NCBI RefSeq assembly: GCF_003719195.1
Contig: NZ_CP024996.1
Coordinates: 682,001 to 746,000, forward strand
Origin: Herbaspirillum rubrisubalbicans
GTDB taxonomy: Bacteria > Pseudomonadota > Gammaproteobacteria > Burkholderiales > Burkholderiaceae_D
DNA length: 64,000 bases
Direction: 5' to 3'
Shown: one piece after another, positions 51,080 through 60,507 of the stretch
Layout: the number at the start of each line of letters is the position of its first letter
Position numbering within the stretch: position 1 is the first letter of the stretch
Made by a program: the position numbers and the translations under genes
The notes under the pieces: model-generated
What the model was told of the DNA's origin: nothing
The model's database searches: none
What the model saw: only the letters and a program-made list of their open reading frames with translations

Positions 51080-52144
51080 ATGCCTCTCGTATCCATGCGT
51101 CAATTGCTGGACCACGCCGCCGAAAACGGTTATGGCTTGCCGGCTTTCAACGTCAACAACCTGGAGCAGGTCACCGCCATCATGGAAGCTGCCAACGAAG
51201 TCGGCGCGCCCGTGATCATGCAAGCCTCCGCCGGTGCCCGCAAATATGCCGGTGAAGCCTTCCTGCGCCACCTGATCTCGGCGGCTGTGGAAGCCTATCC
51301 GCACATCCCGGTGGTGATGCACCAGGATCACGGCCAATCGCCGGCCGTGTGCATGGCCGCCATCAAGTCCGGCTTCTCCTCCGTGATGATGGATGGCTCG
51401 CTGGAAGCCGACGGCAAGACCGTGGCCAGCTACGAGTACAACGTCGAAGTCTCGCGCAAGGTGGTGGAGTTCTCGCACGCCATCGGCGTGACCGTCGAAG
51501 CCGAACTGGGCGTGCTGGGTTCCCTGGAAACCATGAAGGGTGACAAGGAAGACGGCCACGGCGCCGACGGCACCATGACCCGTGAACAACTGCTCACCGA
51601 TGTGAACCAGGCCGCCGACTTCGTCAAGGCCACCCAGTGCGACGCGCTGGCCATCGCCATCGGTACCTCGCACGGCGCCTACAAGTTCTCCCGCAAGCCC
51701 ACCGGCGACATCCTGGCCATCGACCGCATCAAGGAAATCCACGCCCGTATCCCCAATACCCACCTGGTGATGCACGGTTCTTCCTCGGTGCCGCAGGAAC
51801 TGCTGGCCGAGATCCGCGAGTTCGGCGGCGATATGAAGGAAACTTACGGCGTGCCGGTCGAAGAGATCCAGGAAGGCATCAAGCACGGCGTGCGCAAGAT
51901 CAACATCGATACCGACATCCGCCTGGCCATGACCGGTGCGATCCGTCGCTACCTGTTCGAGAACCCGTCCAAGTTCGACCCGCGCGACTACCTCAAGCCC
52001 GCCCGCGAAGCCGCCAAGCTGGTCTGCAAGGCACGTTTCCTGTCCTTCGGTTGCGAAGGCCAGGCTGGCAAGATCAAGCCGATCTCGCTGGAAAAGATCG
52101 CCGAGAAGTACAAGAGCGGCGAACTGGCACAGATCGTCCAGTAA
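51080..52144 (+). CDS. fba: Class II fructose-bisphosphate aldolase
   Basis: 354 residues. Zinc-dependent aldolase: [36 protein letters not shown] with the catalytic Asp and zinc His, [16 protein letters not shown] with the metal-binding glutamate, and [13 protein letters not shown] and [11 protein letters not shown] with the other histidines. The sequence looks like the class IIB type used in the Calvin cycle and glycolysis of beta- and alphaproteobacteria. TGGAG precedes the ATG. A perfect terminator hairpin follows at 52191. Confidence 0.97.
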   Translation: MPLVSMRQLLDHAAENGYGLPAFNVNNLEQVTAIMEAANEVGAPVIMQASAGARKYAGEAFLRHLISAAVEAYPHIPVVMHQDHGQSPAVCMAAIKSGFSSVMMDGSLEADGKTVASYEYNVEVSRKVVEFSHAIGVTVEAELGVLGSLETMKGDKEDGHGADGTMTREQLLTDVNQAADFVKATQCDALAIAIGTSHGAYKFSRKPTGDILAIDRIKEIHARIPNTHLVMHGSSSVPQELLAEIREFGGDMKETYGVPVEEIQEGIKHGVRKINIDTDIRLAMTGAIRRYLFENPSKFDPRDYLKPAREAAKLVCKARFLSFGCEGQAGKIKPISLEKIAEKYKSGELAQIVQ

Positions 52145-52190
52145 GCGCTCAAGCGTTCCACGGCCTACGCCGCACGCAAGGCCCCACCGA

Positions 52191-52225
52191 CCGGAATCGC
52201 CCTGAAAATGGCGATTCCGGTTTTT
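52191..52225 (+). terminator. Terminator of the glycolytic gene run
   Basis: Perfect 11-bp stem CCGGAATCGCC (52191-52201) / GGCGATTCCGG (52210-52220), loop CTGAAAAT, then TTTTTG. It lies 47 bases after the fba stop and 20 bases before purC, separating glycolytic and purine genes. Confidence 0.95.
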
Positions 52226-52245
52226 GACTTTACGAGAAGACCACC

Positions 52246-53142
52246 ATGAGCAGTCTCTACAAATCCTCGATCACTTCCCTGCCCCTGCTGGGCACCGGCA
52301 AGGTCCGCGAAAACTATGCCGTCGGTGACGACAAGCTGTTGATCGTGACCACCGACCGCCTGTCGGCCTTCGACGTCATCATGAATGAACCGATTCCCGG
52401 CAAGGGCAAGGTCTTGAACCAGATGAGCGATTTCTGGTTCGACAAACTCGGCCACATCGTGCCCAACCACCTGACCGGTATCGATCCCGAGTCCGTGGTA
52501 AGCCCGGCCGAAGTGGAGCAGGTGCGCGGACGCGCCGTGGTGGCCAAGCGCTTGAAGCCGATCCTGGTGGAAGCCGTGGTGCGCGGCTACATCATCGGTT
52601 CCGGCTGGAAGGATTACCAGGCCACTGGCGCGATCTGCGGCATCCAGCTGCCGGCCGGTCTGCAGCAGGCTTCCAAGCTGGAACAGCCGATCTTCACCCC
52701 GGCTGCCAAGGCCGACCTGGGCGAACACGACGAAAACATCAGCTTCGAAGAAACCGAAAAGCGCATCGGCACCGAATTGGCCCACAAGATCCGTGATGTG
52801 GCCATCCAGCTCTACAAGGAAGCTGCGGATTACGCTGCCACCCGTGGCATCATCATCGCCGACACCAAGTTCGAATTCGGCCTGGATGACAATGGCGTGC
52901 TGCACCTGATGGATGAAGTGCTGACCGCCGACTCCTCGCGCTTCTGGCCGGCTGACAGCTATCAAGTGGGCATCTCGCCGCCGTCCTTCGACAAGCAGTT
53001 CGTGCGCGACTACCTGGAAACCGTCGAGGGCTGGCAGAAGACCCCGCCGGCACCGGCGCTTCCGGCCGATGTGATCGAAAAGACCGGCGCCAAGTACCGG
53101 GAGGCGCTGGAACGCCTGACCGGCAACAAGCTCAAGGACTGA
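52246..53142 (+). CDS. purC: Phosphoribosylaminoimidazole-succinocarboxamide synthase
   Basis: 298 residues. SAICAR synthetase joins aspartate to CAIR with ATP. Motifs are [63 protein letters not shown] and [10 protein letters not shown]. It is the first of purC-purE-purK and lies just after a terminator, so it has its own promoter or relies on read-through. GAGAAGACC lies before the ATG. Confidence 0.98.
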   Translation: MSSLYKSSITSLPLLGTGKVRENYAVGDDKLLIVTTDRLSAFDVIMNEPIPGKGKVLNQMSDFWFDKLGHIVPNHLTGIDPESVVSPAEVEQVRGRAVVAKRLKPILVEAVVRGYIIGSGWKDYQATGAICGIQLPAGLQQASKLEQPIFTPAAKADLGEHDENISFEETEKRIGTELAHKIRDVAIQLYKEAADYAATRGIIIADTKFEFGLDDNGVLHLMDEVLTADSSRFWPADSYQVGISPPSFDKQFVRDYLETVEGWQKTPPAPALPADVIEKTGAKYREALERLTGNKLKD

Positions 53143-53154
53143 AGAGGACTGGAT

Positions 53155-53652
53155 ATGAACGATACCGTCAAGCCCGTGGTGGGCGTGGTCATGGGGTCGT
53201 CCTCGGACTGGGAGGTGATGCAGAACGCGGTCGCCATCTTGAAGGACTTCGGCGTGCCCTTCGAAGCGCAGGTGATTTCCGCGCACCGGATGCCGGACCA
53301 GATGTTCGCCTACGCCGAGAGCGCCCGCGCGCGCGGCTTGCGCGCCATCATCGCTGGTGCCGGTGGTGCGGCCCACCTGCCGGGCATGATCGCGGCCAAG
53401 ACCATCGTGCCGGTGCTGGGCGTGCCGGTGCCTTCCAAGTACCTGCGCGGCGAGGATTCGTTGCTGTCCATCGTGCAGATGCCCAAGGGCATTCCAGTGG
53501 CCACCTATGCCATCGGTGAAGCCGGCGCCGCCAATGCGGCGCTCTCGGCCATCGCCATGCTGGCCACCACCGACGCGGCTTTGGCTGAAAAGCTGGAAGC
53601 CTTCCGCAAGACCCAGACGCAAGTCGCTCTCGATATGAAGTTGCCTGTATGA
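53155..53652 (+). CDS. purE: N5-carboxyaminoimidazole ribonucleotide mutase
   Basis: 165 residues, class I Pur[25 protein letters not shown] with the catalytic histidine, and [17 protein letters not shown] are diagnostic. Works with PurK, encoded immediately downstream with a 4-base overlap (ATGA), to make CAIR. Its start is 12 bases after purC. Confidence 0.98.
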   Translation: MNDTVKPVVGVVMGSSSDWEVMQNAVAILKDFGVPFEAQVISAHRMPDQMFAYAESARARGLRAIIAGAGGAAHLPGMIAAKTIVPVLGVPVPSKYLRGEDSLLSIVQMPKGIPVATYAIGEAGAANAALSAIAMLATTDAALAEKLEAFRKTQTQVALDMKLPV

Positions 53653-54854
53653 CCCAGCAGTCCGCCTCCACCCTTCGTCCCGCCGTTCCCTCGACCACGC
53701 CAGCCACCTGGCTGGGTGTGATGGGGGGCGGCCAGCTCGGTCGCATGTTCGCCCATGCGGCGCAGAGCATGGGCTTCAAGGTCGCCGTGCTGGAAGCCGA
53801 CGCCGATTGCCCGGCCGGGCAGGTGGCGGATCGCCTGATCAATGCCGCCTATGACGATGGCGCGGCGCTGGCCGAACTGGGTGCGCTGTGCGCAGCGGTC
53901 ACCACCGAGTTCGAGAACGTCTCGGCCAAGAGCCTGGCTACGTTGGCACTGCAGACCTTTGTTGCACCGGCTGCCTCGGGGGTGTCGATTGCCCAGGACC
54001 GCACGGCCGAGAAGGCCTTCTTCACAGAATGCGGATCGCAGTCCGGCGTGCTGCCGGCGCCGCATCTGGTGATCAACAGCGAGGCCGACATCGACGGACT
54101 CGATGCCAATCTGCTGCCGGGCATCCTCAAGACCGCCCGCATGGGTTACGACGGCAAGGGCCAGGTGCGCGTGCGCTCGGTGGAAGAGGTGCGCAACGCT
54201 TTTGCCGCCATGAAGGGCGTGACCTGCGTGCTGGAAAAGATGCTGCCGCTGGCCTATGAAGTCTCGGTGCTGGTGGCGCGTGGTCATGATGGCCAGGCGG
54301 TGGTCTATCCGATTGCCGAGAACGTGCATCGCGATGGCATCCTCTTCACCACCACCGTGCCTGGTCCCAACATCAAGGCCGATGCTGCCGAGCGCGCCCA
54401 GCAGGCGGCCTTGCAGATCATCGGCGCGATGCAGTACGTGGGTGTGCTGTGCATCGAATTCTTCGTGCTGGAAGATGGCGCGCTGGTGGTCAACGAGATG
54501 GCCCCGCGTCCGCACAACAGCGGCCACTACACTATCGATGCCTGCGTCACCAGCCAGTTCGAACAACAGGTCCGCGCCATGGCGCGCCTGCCGCTGGGCG
54601 ATACGCGCCAGCATTCGCCCACGGTGATGTTGAATATCCTGGGTGATGTCTGGTACGAGGATGACACGGATGCCCAGCGCGAACCGGCCTGGGACCAGGT
54701 GCTGGCGCTGCCCGGTGCGCACCTGCACTTGTACGGCAAGGCTGAAGCCCGCCGTGGTCGCAAGATGGGCCACGTCACCTTCACCGGCGCCACACTGGCC
54801 GATGCCCAGCGCCAGTTGGCAGCGGCCTGCGCCATCCTCGGCATCGCGCTGTAA
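53649..54854 (+). CDS. purK: N5-carboxyaminoimidazole ribonucleotide synthase
   Basis: 401-residue ATP-grasp enzyme. [21 protein letters not shown] at the N-terminus, [26 protein letters not shown] and [17 protein letters not shown] are PurK signatures. Converts AIR, bicarbonate and ATP to N5-CAIR for PurE. Overlaps purE by 4 bases. The first about 18 residues are low complexity. Confidence 0.98.
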   Translation: MTQQSASTLRPAVPSTTPATWLGVMGGGQLGRMFAHAAQSMGFKVAVLEADADCPAGQVADRLINAAYDDGAALAELGALCAAVTTEFENVSAKSLATLALQTFVAPAASGVSIAQDRTAEKAFFTECGSQSGVLPAPHLVINSEADIDGLDANLLPGILKTARMGYDGKGQVRVRSVEEVRNAFAAMKGVTCVLEKMLPLAYEVSVLVARGHDGQAVVYPIAENVHRDGILFTTTVPGPNIKADAAERAQQAALQIIGAMQYVGVLCIEFFVLEDGALVVNEMAPRPHNSGHYTIDACVTSQFEQQVRAMARLPLGDTRQHSPTVMLNILGDVWYEDDTDAQREPAWDQVLALPGAHLHLYGKAEARRGRKMGHVTFTGATLADAQRQLAAACAILGIAL

Positions 54855-54865
54855 GAGGACCGGCC

Positions 54866-55921
54866 ATGAACGACAAGAGCAGCCCCGCCACACCGCCGAT
54901 CGATGCGGCCGCCATCATGCACGCGGCACGCAAGCTGGAGCAGGGCGGGCTGGTGGCCTTTCCGACCGAGACTGTCTACGGCCTCGGTGGCGACGCCGAG
55001 AACCCGGCTGCCATTGCTGCCATCTATGCGGCCAAGGGGCGGCCGGCCAATCATCCGGTGATCGTGCACGTCTCGCCGGAAGCTGATATCGGCTACTGGG
55101 CGGCGTCGGTGCCGGTGGAAGCGCGTCGCCTGATCGCCTCGTTCTGGCCGGGCCCGCTGACGCTGATCTTGAAGCGCGCTGCGCACATTCCCGATGCCGT
55201 GGCCGGTGGCCAAGATTCGGTGGGTCTGCGTTGTCCTTCACATCCGGTAGCGCAGGCACTACTGCGTGAATTCCGTGGCGGCAAGGGCGGCATTGCCGCG
55301 CCTTCGGCCAACAAGTTCGGCCATGTCAGCCCGACCACGGCCGCGCACGTGCGCGAGGAATTCGGCAGCGATGAGAACAGCCCGCTGGATGACGTGCTCG
55401 ATGGCGGCCAAAGCGAAGTGGGTATCGAATCGACCATCGTTGATCTCTCCCGTATCGATAGCCACGGTCCGGTATTGCTGCGTCCCGGCCAGATCAGCGC
55501 GGACCGCATCGCCGCTGTGCTGGGTGTGCCGCTGGCCACGCCCGATGCCACTGCGCCGCGGGCCTCGGGCACCCTCGATGCGCACTATGCGCCGCATACC
55601 CCGGTGGTGCAGGTCTGCCTCGAAGAATTGCCTACCGTGTTGCCCAAGCTGGCCGAGATCGGCCAGAAGGTGGCCCTGATCCGCCGCCAATTCCAGGGCA
55701 GCGTGCCGGCCTGTGTCGAGGTCACCCGTGCCATGCCGGTCAGCGCCGACGCCTATGCCCACGACCTCTATGCCGCCCTGCGCGAGATGGACCACGCCGC
55801 TGCCGATCTGATCGTGGTCGAGTCCCTGCCCGCCAGTGCCGATTGGCAGGGCGTCAATGACCGTCTGCGCCGTGCCGCCTTCGATTCGCAAGGCTTGCTG
55901 GCGCGCTTGTTCGGGGGCTGA
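54866..55921 (+). CDS. L-threonylcarbamoyladenylate synthase (Sua5 type)
   Basis: 351 residues: YrdC-like catalytic domain (about 15-215; GGLVAFPTETVYGLGGDAENP, KGRPANHPVIVHV, RCPSHPVAQ, APSANKFGHVSPT, ESTIVDLS) plus a C-terminal Sua5 domain (about 230-345), which distinguishes Sua5 from the shorter TsaC. It makes the threonylcarbamoyl-AMP used for t6A37 in tRNA. It follows purK by 11 bases on the same strand, so it is probably the last gene of the pur operon. Confidence 0.95.
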   Translation: MNDKSSPATPPIDAAAIMHAARKLEQGGLVAFPTETVYGLGGDAENPAAIAAIYAAKGRPANHPVIVHVSPEADIGYWAASVPVEARRLIASFWPGPLTLILKRAAHIPDAVAGGQDSVGLRCPSHPVAQALLREFRGGKGGIAAPSANKFGHVSPTTAAHVREEFGSDENSPLDDVLDGGQSEVGIESTIVDLSRIDSHGPVLLRPGQISADRIAAVLGVPLATPDATAPRASGTLDAHYAPHTPVVQVCLEELPTVLPKLAEIGQKVALIRRQFQGSVPACVEVTRAMPVSADAYAHDLYAALREMDHAAADLIVVESLPASADWQGVNDRLRRAAFDSQGLLARLFGG

Positions 55922-56253
55922 TGCGGCGTTGGCCGCGGTAAGCCGGTGCGTGTCTATTGGGCGCTCGCCCGCCTGCGTACTGACTCAGCGGTCAGTACGC
56001 GGTTGTCAAAAGTAGACAAGCACGCCCGCGCTCTTCACATCTTCTATACAAAAAGTGACAAAGCTGGCATAGTATCTCCAAGGAATAGCACGCGCGTTCT
56101 TTTTGTTTCGCCAGCGTAAATATCGAGTGACCACCAGTTACGCGCTTTACGCTGAATAAAGAAAAACGGTGACCAGCCGTAATCAACATCCCGTCAGAGG
56201 CCAGCCGTCGGGAATAAAAATCCGGGCCACGCCCGTAACTCTTGGAGACAGCA
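55922..56253. promoter_or_regulatory. Region upstream of ompW with inverted repeats
   Basis: 332 bases without a gene. GCGTACTGAC / GTCAGTACGC (55975-55984 and 55991-56000) is a perfect 10-bp hairpin, 53 bases after the sua5 stop; it is not followed by T residues. TGTCTA (55951) and TAGACA (56013) form an outer inverted pair. CAGCGTAAA (56112-56120) and TTTACGCTG (56146-56154) form a second repeat with a 25-base spacer, nearer ompW, and could be an operator. No confident promoter hexamers. Confidence 0.45.
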
Positions 56254-56985
56254 ATGCAAAAACAATTTTCCTTCTTGCCCAAACTCGCCGCCTTGTCCGT
56301 GATGGCAGCCTTTGCTGCTCCCGCCATGGCGCAAAGCGCAGGCAGTAACGTAGTCAACGTCGGCTGGTTCCACCTGGCGCCGCAGGATTCCAGCGATCCG
56401 CTGACCACCCCGGCCGGCCCGCTGCCGGGTTCGGGGGCTTCGGTGAGCACCGCTGACACCGTGGGTCTGGCTTTCACCCACTTCTTCACCGACAACTTTG
56501 CGCTGACCACCGACCTGGGCATCCCGCCGACCTTCCATCTGAATGGCACCGGTTCGCTGTCGGGCGTGGGTGAGATCGGCAAGGCCAAGCAATGGAGCCC
56601 GGCCGTGGTGGCCAAGTGGTTCTTCGGCGACGCCAACAGCCAGTTCCGTCCCTTCGTCGGCGCCGGTGTGAGCTATGTCTGGTATGACAGCATCCAACTG
56701 AGCAACACCTTCCAGCAAGCCATTTCGATGCGTTACACCGGCAACCGCTCGGCTGCTTCGCCCTCGACGGCGGCCCTGAGCTCCTCGTGGGCACCGGTGG
56801 TGAGCCTGGGCGCCAACTACAACTTCGACAAGAACTGGTCGCTGGGCTTCTCGGTGTCGTACATCCCGTTGAAGACCGATGCCGACATCACCACCACCTT
56901 GCCCACCGGTACCCAGGTGCATTCGACCACCAGCCTGAAGATCAACCCGATCGTGACCTTCCTGTCGGTGGGCTACAAGTTCTAA
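56254..56985 (+). CDS. OmpW family outer membrane protein
   Basis: 243 residues. Sec signal peptide (MQKQFSFLPKLAALSVMAAF, cleavage after AMA) and an eight-strand beta-barrel pattern. OmpW features are VNVGWFHLAPQDSS, ADTVGLAFTHFFTDNFALTTDLG, RPFVGAGVSYVWYD and the C-terminal aromatic ending FLSVGYKF needed for barrel assembly. Probably a small hydrophobic-molecule channel. A TTG four codons earlier is in frame. The ATG at 56254 is preferred because GGAG lies eight bases before it. A strong terminator follows. Confidence 0.95.
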   Translation: MQKQFSFLPKLAALSVMAAFAAPAMAQSAGSNVVNVGWFHLAPQDSSDPLTTPAGPLPGSGASVSTADTVGLAFTHFFTDNFALTTDLGIPPTFHLNGTGSLSGVGEIGKAKQWSPAVVAKWFFGDANSQFRPFVGAGVSYVWYDSIQLSNTFQQAISMRYTGNRSAASPSTAALSSSWAPVVSLGANYNFDKNWSLGFSVSYIPLKTDADITTTLPTGTQVHSTTSLKINPIVTFLSVGYKF

Positions 56986-57006
56986 GACAGTAAGGCTGCC
57001 TCAAGC

Positions 57007-57042
57007 AAAAAGCGCCGGTATCGCTACCGGCGCTTTTTGTTT
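57007..57042. terminator. Bidirectional terminator between ompW and the flavin reductase gene
   Basis: Perfect 14-bp stem AAAAAGCGCCGGTA (57007-57020) / TACCGGCGCTTTTT (57025-57038) with a TCGC loop. The A/T-rich ends give U-tracts in both directions, fitting two converging genes. Confidence 0.93.
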
Positions 57043-57066
57043 TCTTGCGCTTGCAGGTGGGAAGTT

Positions 57067-57576
57067 TCAGAAGGTCCCGGTCTGGACGAAGCGTCCGTTG
57101 TGAAACACCAGCGCGGCTTGCGGATCGACTTCGCAATGTTCGACCTCGCCTACGAAGATGACGTGATCGCCCTCTGGATACTGGCTGCGGTTATGGCATT
57201 CGAACCAGGCCGAGACCCCATCGAGCACCGGCTGGCCAGTGCGCGAGAGGGAATAGGAAACGCCCTCGAAGCGGTTCTCCATCTTGCTGGCGAACTGTTG
57301 CGCCAGGTGCGCCTGTTCGGCGCTGAGGATGTTGATGACGTAATGCGAGTTACCGGAAAACACCGGCAGGCTGTTGGCCCGCGTACCCAGACTCCACAGC
57401 ACCAGCGGCGGGTCCAGCGAGACCGAATTGAAGGAGCTGGCCGTCAAGCCCAGCAGTGTGCCATCGGCCAGCCGGGTGGTAATGACGGTGACGCCCGTGG
57501 CGAATTGCGACAGGGCCTGGCGAAAATGTGCCGCGTCGAACTGACGCGCTTCGGCGCGAGGGAAACGTGTGTGCAT
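57067..57576 (-). CDS. Flavin reductase-like domain protein
   Basis: 169 residues, FMN-binding split-barrel flavin reductase family: FRQALSQFATGVTVITTRL, LGLTASSFNSVSLDPPLVLWSLG, FVINILS-like YVINILSAEQ and the C-terminal GDHVIFVGEVEHCEVDPQAALVFHNGRF. Could supply reduced flavin to an oxygenase, but no oxygenase is nearby. A longer ORF extends to 57705. The ATG at 57576 (MHTRFPRAEA) gives the typical length. No strong ribosome binding site. Divergent from msrA. Confidence 0.9.
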   Translation of the reverse strand: MHTRFPRAEARQFDAAHFRQALSQFATGVTVITTRLADGTLLGLTASSFNSVSLDPPLVLWSLGTRANSLPVFSGNSHYVINILSAEQAHLAQQFASKMENRFEGVSYSLSRTGQPVLDGVSAWFECHNRSQYPEGDHVIFVGEVEHCEVDPQAALVFHNGRFVQTGTF

Positions 57577-57690
57577 CGGGGGCTTGGAGTGGAGTAGACG
57601 CGTCCGGGCGGTGGCGTCATGGCCGGCCCGGCGTAGCGCAGGTCTGCACATGATAGCGGATACTGCCCGGTCTTGCCGCAGCCGCCTCAC

Positions 57691-57719
57691 TTGACAAACC
57701 TTCATATCGGCCCTACTTC
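57691..57719 (+). promoter_or_regulatory. Putative msrA promoter
   Basis: Perfect -35 TTGACA at 57691-57696, 17-base spacer and a poorer -10 TACTTC at 57714-57719. It lies about 54 bases before the msrA start. TATCAT near 57744 is an alternative -10-like element. Confidence 0.4.
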
Positions 57720-57772
57720 TGATGCTGATTTGGAGTAAAGTTTTATCATAAGCAACTCAACGGGAGAACATC

Positions 57773-58306
<534 letters not shown>

Positions 58307-58332
58307 ATCTCTGCGCGGCTGCTTGCCAAGCA

Positions 58333-58360
58333 CAACGGGCGCACCTTGGTGCGCCCGTTG
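58333..58360. other. GC-rich hairpin between msrA and cfa
   Basis: CAACGGGCGCACC (58333-58345) and GGTGCGCCCGTTG (58348-58360) form a perfect long stem between converging genes. There is no T-tract on either side, so it is probably a factor-dependent or processed 3' end rather than a classic terminator. Confidence 0.6.
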
Positions 58361-58397
58361 CATTCATTGGATAGGGAGTAGGGGGTAGACGAGGGCG

Positions 58398-59606
58398 TTA
58401 TTGTTGTTGGTAGATGTACTTGCGCGACCACGGCAGCGTCTGTGCGCTGCGGCCAGCCTTGGTGCAGATGACCTGGTACAGCGAGATCCAGTCCCGTTCG
58501 AAGCCATAGGCGCTGCCGGCCAGGTAGACGCGCCAGATGCGGTAATGCTTTTCATCGGTGACCTGGTGGATGGCCTCGGTATTGGCTTCGAAATTGTCAG
58601 CCCAGATGCCGCAGGTGCGGGCATAGTGGCGCCGCAGGTTTTCCACGTCGAAGGCTTCCAGGCCACCTTCCTGCATGGTCTGCAGCACGGTGCTGATGTG
58701 CGGCAGTTCACCGGCCGGGAACACGTACTTGTCGATGAATTCGCCGGCGCCGTAGGGCGACTCGCCGTTCTGGATGTCGGTACTGGTGATGCCGTGGTTC
58801 ATGGCCATGCCGCCATCGGCCAGCAGTTTCCTGATCTGGGCAAAATAGGCCGGCAGGTTCTTGATGCCCACGTGCTCGAACATGCCCACCGAGGTGATGC
58901 GGTCGAAGCTGCCGGTGAGGTCGCGATAGTCCTGCAGGCGGATCTCGATGCGATCGGCCAGCCCGGCTGCTTCTACCCGCTCGCGTGCCAGCGCGTACTG
59001 GTTCTTGGACAACGTGATGCCCACGCAGCGCGCGCCGTACTTCTGCGCCGCCCGCAGCACCAGCGCCCCCCAGCCGCAGCCGATGTCGAGCAGGGTCTGG
59101 CCGGGCTGCAAGCGGATCTTCTCCAGGATGTGGTCGATCTTCTTCAACTGGGCCGTGGCCAGATCCTCATCACCATTTTCGAAGTAGGCGCAGGAATAGA
59201 CCATGTTCTCATCCAGGAACAGCTTGTAGAAGTCGTTGGAGACGTCGTAGTGGTACTGGATGGCCTCGGCATCGCGCTTCTTGGTGTGGGTCACGCTGCG
59301 CACCATGCGGCCCAGCCGGCCTTCAGCCTTGAGGGTGTTGGACGCCAGGCCGTTGGCGACCTGGATGATGCTCTTGACCTTGCCTTCGACTTCGATCTTG
59401 CCTTCGACGTAGGCTTCGCCCAGGTTGGCCAGCGAGGGGGTGAGCAGTGAGGTGATGGCTGATGCGTGCGGAACCTTCAGCGTGACTTCCGGCGTGCCGC
59501 TACTGAAGTCGTACTGCTGTCCATTCCACAGCACCAGCCGCAGGGGCAGGGCCGATACGTTGCGAATATTGTCTACCCAGGCGTCAAGCTTCTTTTCCCA
59601 AAACAC
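58398..59606 (-). CDS. cfa: Cyclopropane-fatty-acyl-phospholipid synthase
   Basis: 402 residues. Adds a methylene bridge to unsaturated acyl chains of membrane phospholipids using SAM. N-terminal lipid-binding domain (MFWEKKLDAWVDNI to about 100), then the methyltransferase core with HYDVSNDFYKLFLDENMVYSCAYF, LLDIGCGWGALVLRAA (SAM binding), VGMFEHVG and GIKNLPAYF. A GTG start is used; GGAGG lies five bases before it. It lies 56 bases after pdxH on the same strand, so the two may be co-transcribed. Confidence 0.95.
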   Translation of the reverse strand: MFWEKKLDAWVDNIRNVSALPLRLVLWNGQQYDFSSGTPEVTLKVPHASAITSLLTPSLANLGEAYVEGKIEVEGKVKSIIQVANGLASNTLKAEGRLGRMVRSVTHTKKRDAEAIQYHYDVSNDFYKLFLDENMVYSCAYFENGDEDLATAQLKKIDHILEKIRLQPGQTLLDIGCGWGALVLRAAQKYGARCVGITLSKNQYALARERVEAAGLADRIEIRLQDYRDLTGSFDRITSVGMFEHVGIKNLPAYFAQIRKLLADGGMAMNHGITSTDIQNGESPYGAGEFIDKYVFPAGELPHISTVLQTMQEGGLEAFDVENLRRHYARTCGIWADNFEANTEAIHQVTDEKHYRIWRVYLAGSAYGFERDWISLYQVICTKAGRSAQTLPWSRKYIYQQQ

Positions 59607-59662
59607 GATGTCCTCCGCGTCAGTGATAAATGCTTTGCGCCCTGCCTGGCATCAAGATGTCT

Positions 59663-60298
59663 TCAGGGCTGCAGGCGCTGCCGTTGCCACTGGCCATCGG
59701 GCGAACGCGTGTAGAGTACGCGGTCGTGCATACGGGAGGGGCGGCCTTGCCAGAATTCGATGCGATCGGGAATGACACGATAGCCGCCCCAGTGTTCCGG
59801 GCGGGTAGGATGTTCCCCGAATTGCTGCTTGGTTGTTTCGTATTGCTGTTCCAGCGTCTCGCGGCTGGCTACGGTACGGCTCTGCTGTGAAGCGATTGCA
59901 CCCAGCTGGCTGGCCAGCGGGCGACTGTAGAAGTAGGCGTCGCTTTCTTCCTTGCTCACACGCTCGATCTTTCCTTCGACGCGGACCTGGCGTTCTAGTT
60001 CGACCCAGTGGAACAGGAGCGCCACATAGGGATTGTGGATCACATCGAGGCCCTTGCGGCTGTCGTAATTGGTAAACCAGGTAAAGCCCTGCTGGTCGAA
60101 CTGCTTGATGAGGATGATGCGCGAGGAGGGCCGACCATCGGCCCCGACCGTGGCCACGCTCATGGCGTTGGGCTCGGGAATCTGGGCGCGGCTGGCCTCA
60201 TCGAACCAGATGGCAAACTGGTCGATGGGATCGGCGGCCGTGTCGAGTTCGGACAGGCTGGCGCGGCTGTAGTCTTTGCGTAGGTCAGCTAACGACAT
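59663..60298 (-). CDS. pdxH: Pyridoxine/pyridoxamine 5'-phosphate oxidase
   Basis: 211 residues, FMN-dependent last step of pyridoxal phosphate synthesis. [53 protein letters not shown]-region counterpart [36 protein letters not shown] and the end [24 protein letters not shown] are diagnostic. AAGGAG lies nine bases before the ATG. Upstream, before the insertion sequence, a GTTTTGC / GCAAAAC hairpin lies at 60346-60365. Confidence 0.97.
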   Translation of the reverse strand: MSLADLRKDYSRASLSELDTAADPIDQFAIWFDEASRAQIPEPNAMSVATVGADGRPSSRIILIKQFDQQGFTWFTNYDSRKGLDVIHNPYVALLFHWVELERQVRVEGKIERVSKEESDAYFYSRPLASQLGAIASQQSRTVASRETLEQQYETTKQQFGEHPTRPEHWGGYRVIPDRIEFWQGRPSRMHDRVLYTRSPDGQWQRQRLQP

Positions 60299-60430
60299 GC
60301 TTCTTGCTCCTTGAGGGAGGCGCTTAGATTAGCGCGTTTTAAAATGTTTTGCAGAGCAGCAAAACGGCGAATGCGAGCCATTGTGCGGTTTGGCGGCCGA
60401 TCACTCCATGATCGCAAACAAGGCGCGCCA

Positions 60431-60461
60431 ATAAAAAAGCCGATGCATTATCGCATCGGCT
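60431..60461 (-). terminator. Rho-independent terminator retained at the IS left flank
   Basis: Read on the minus strand, the stem AGCCGATGC / GCATCGGCT (60438-60461, six-base loop) is followed by a T6 tract and TTATT. This is the distal copy of the duplicated hairpin. It would originally have ended transcription of the yceI/cytochrome b561 genes and now also lies downstream of the transposase gene. Confidence 0.85.
60438..60461. repeat. 24-bp duplication flanking the IS, left copy
   Basis: This 24-base palindromic hairpin is repeated exactly at 62028-62051, on the other side of the insertion sequence. It abuts the IS left end with no intervening base. It is best read as the target duplicated on insertion. 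Confidence 0.9.
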
Positions 60462-60474
60462 CAGGTTGATGACG

Positions 60475-60500
60475 AACCCCGTGTTTTCGAACACGGGGTT
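60475..60500 (+). terminator. Internal hairpin at the IS left end
   Basis: AACCCCGTGTT (60475-60485) and AACACGGGGTT (60490-60500) with a TTCG loop, followed on the plus strand by TTTTG and TTTTT. This is a good terminator for transcription entering from the pdxH side. It lies 13 bases inside the IS end. Confidence 0.8.
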
Positions 60501-60507
60501 TTGTTTT

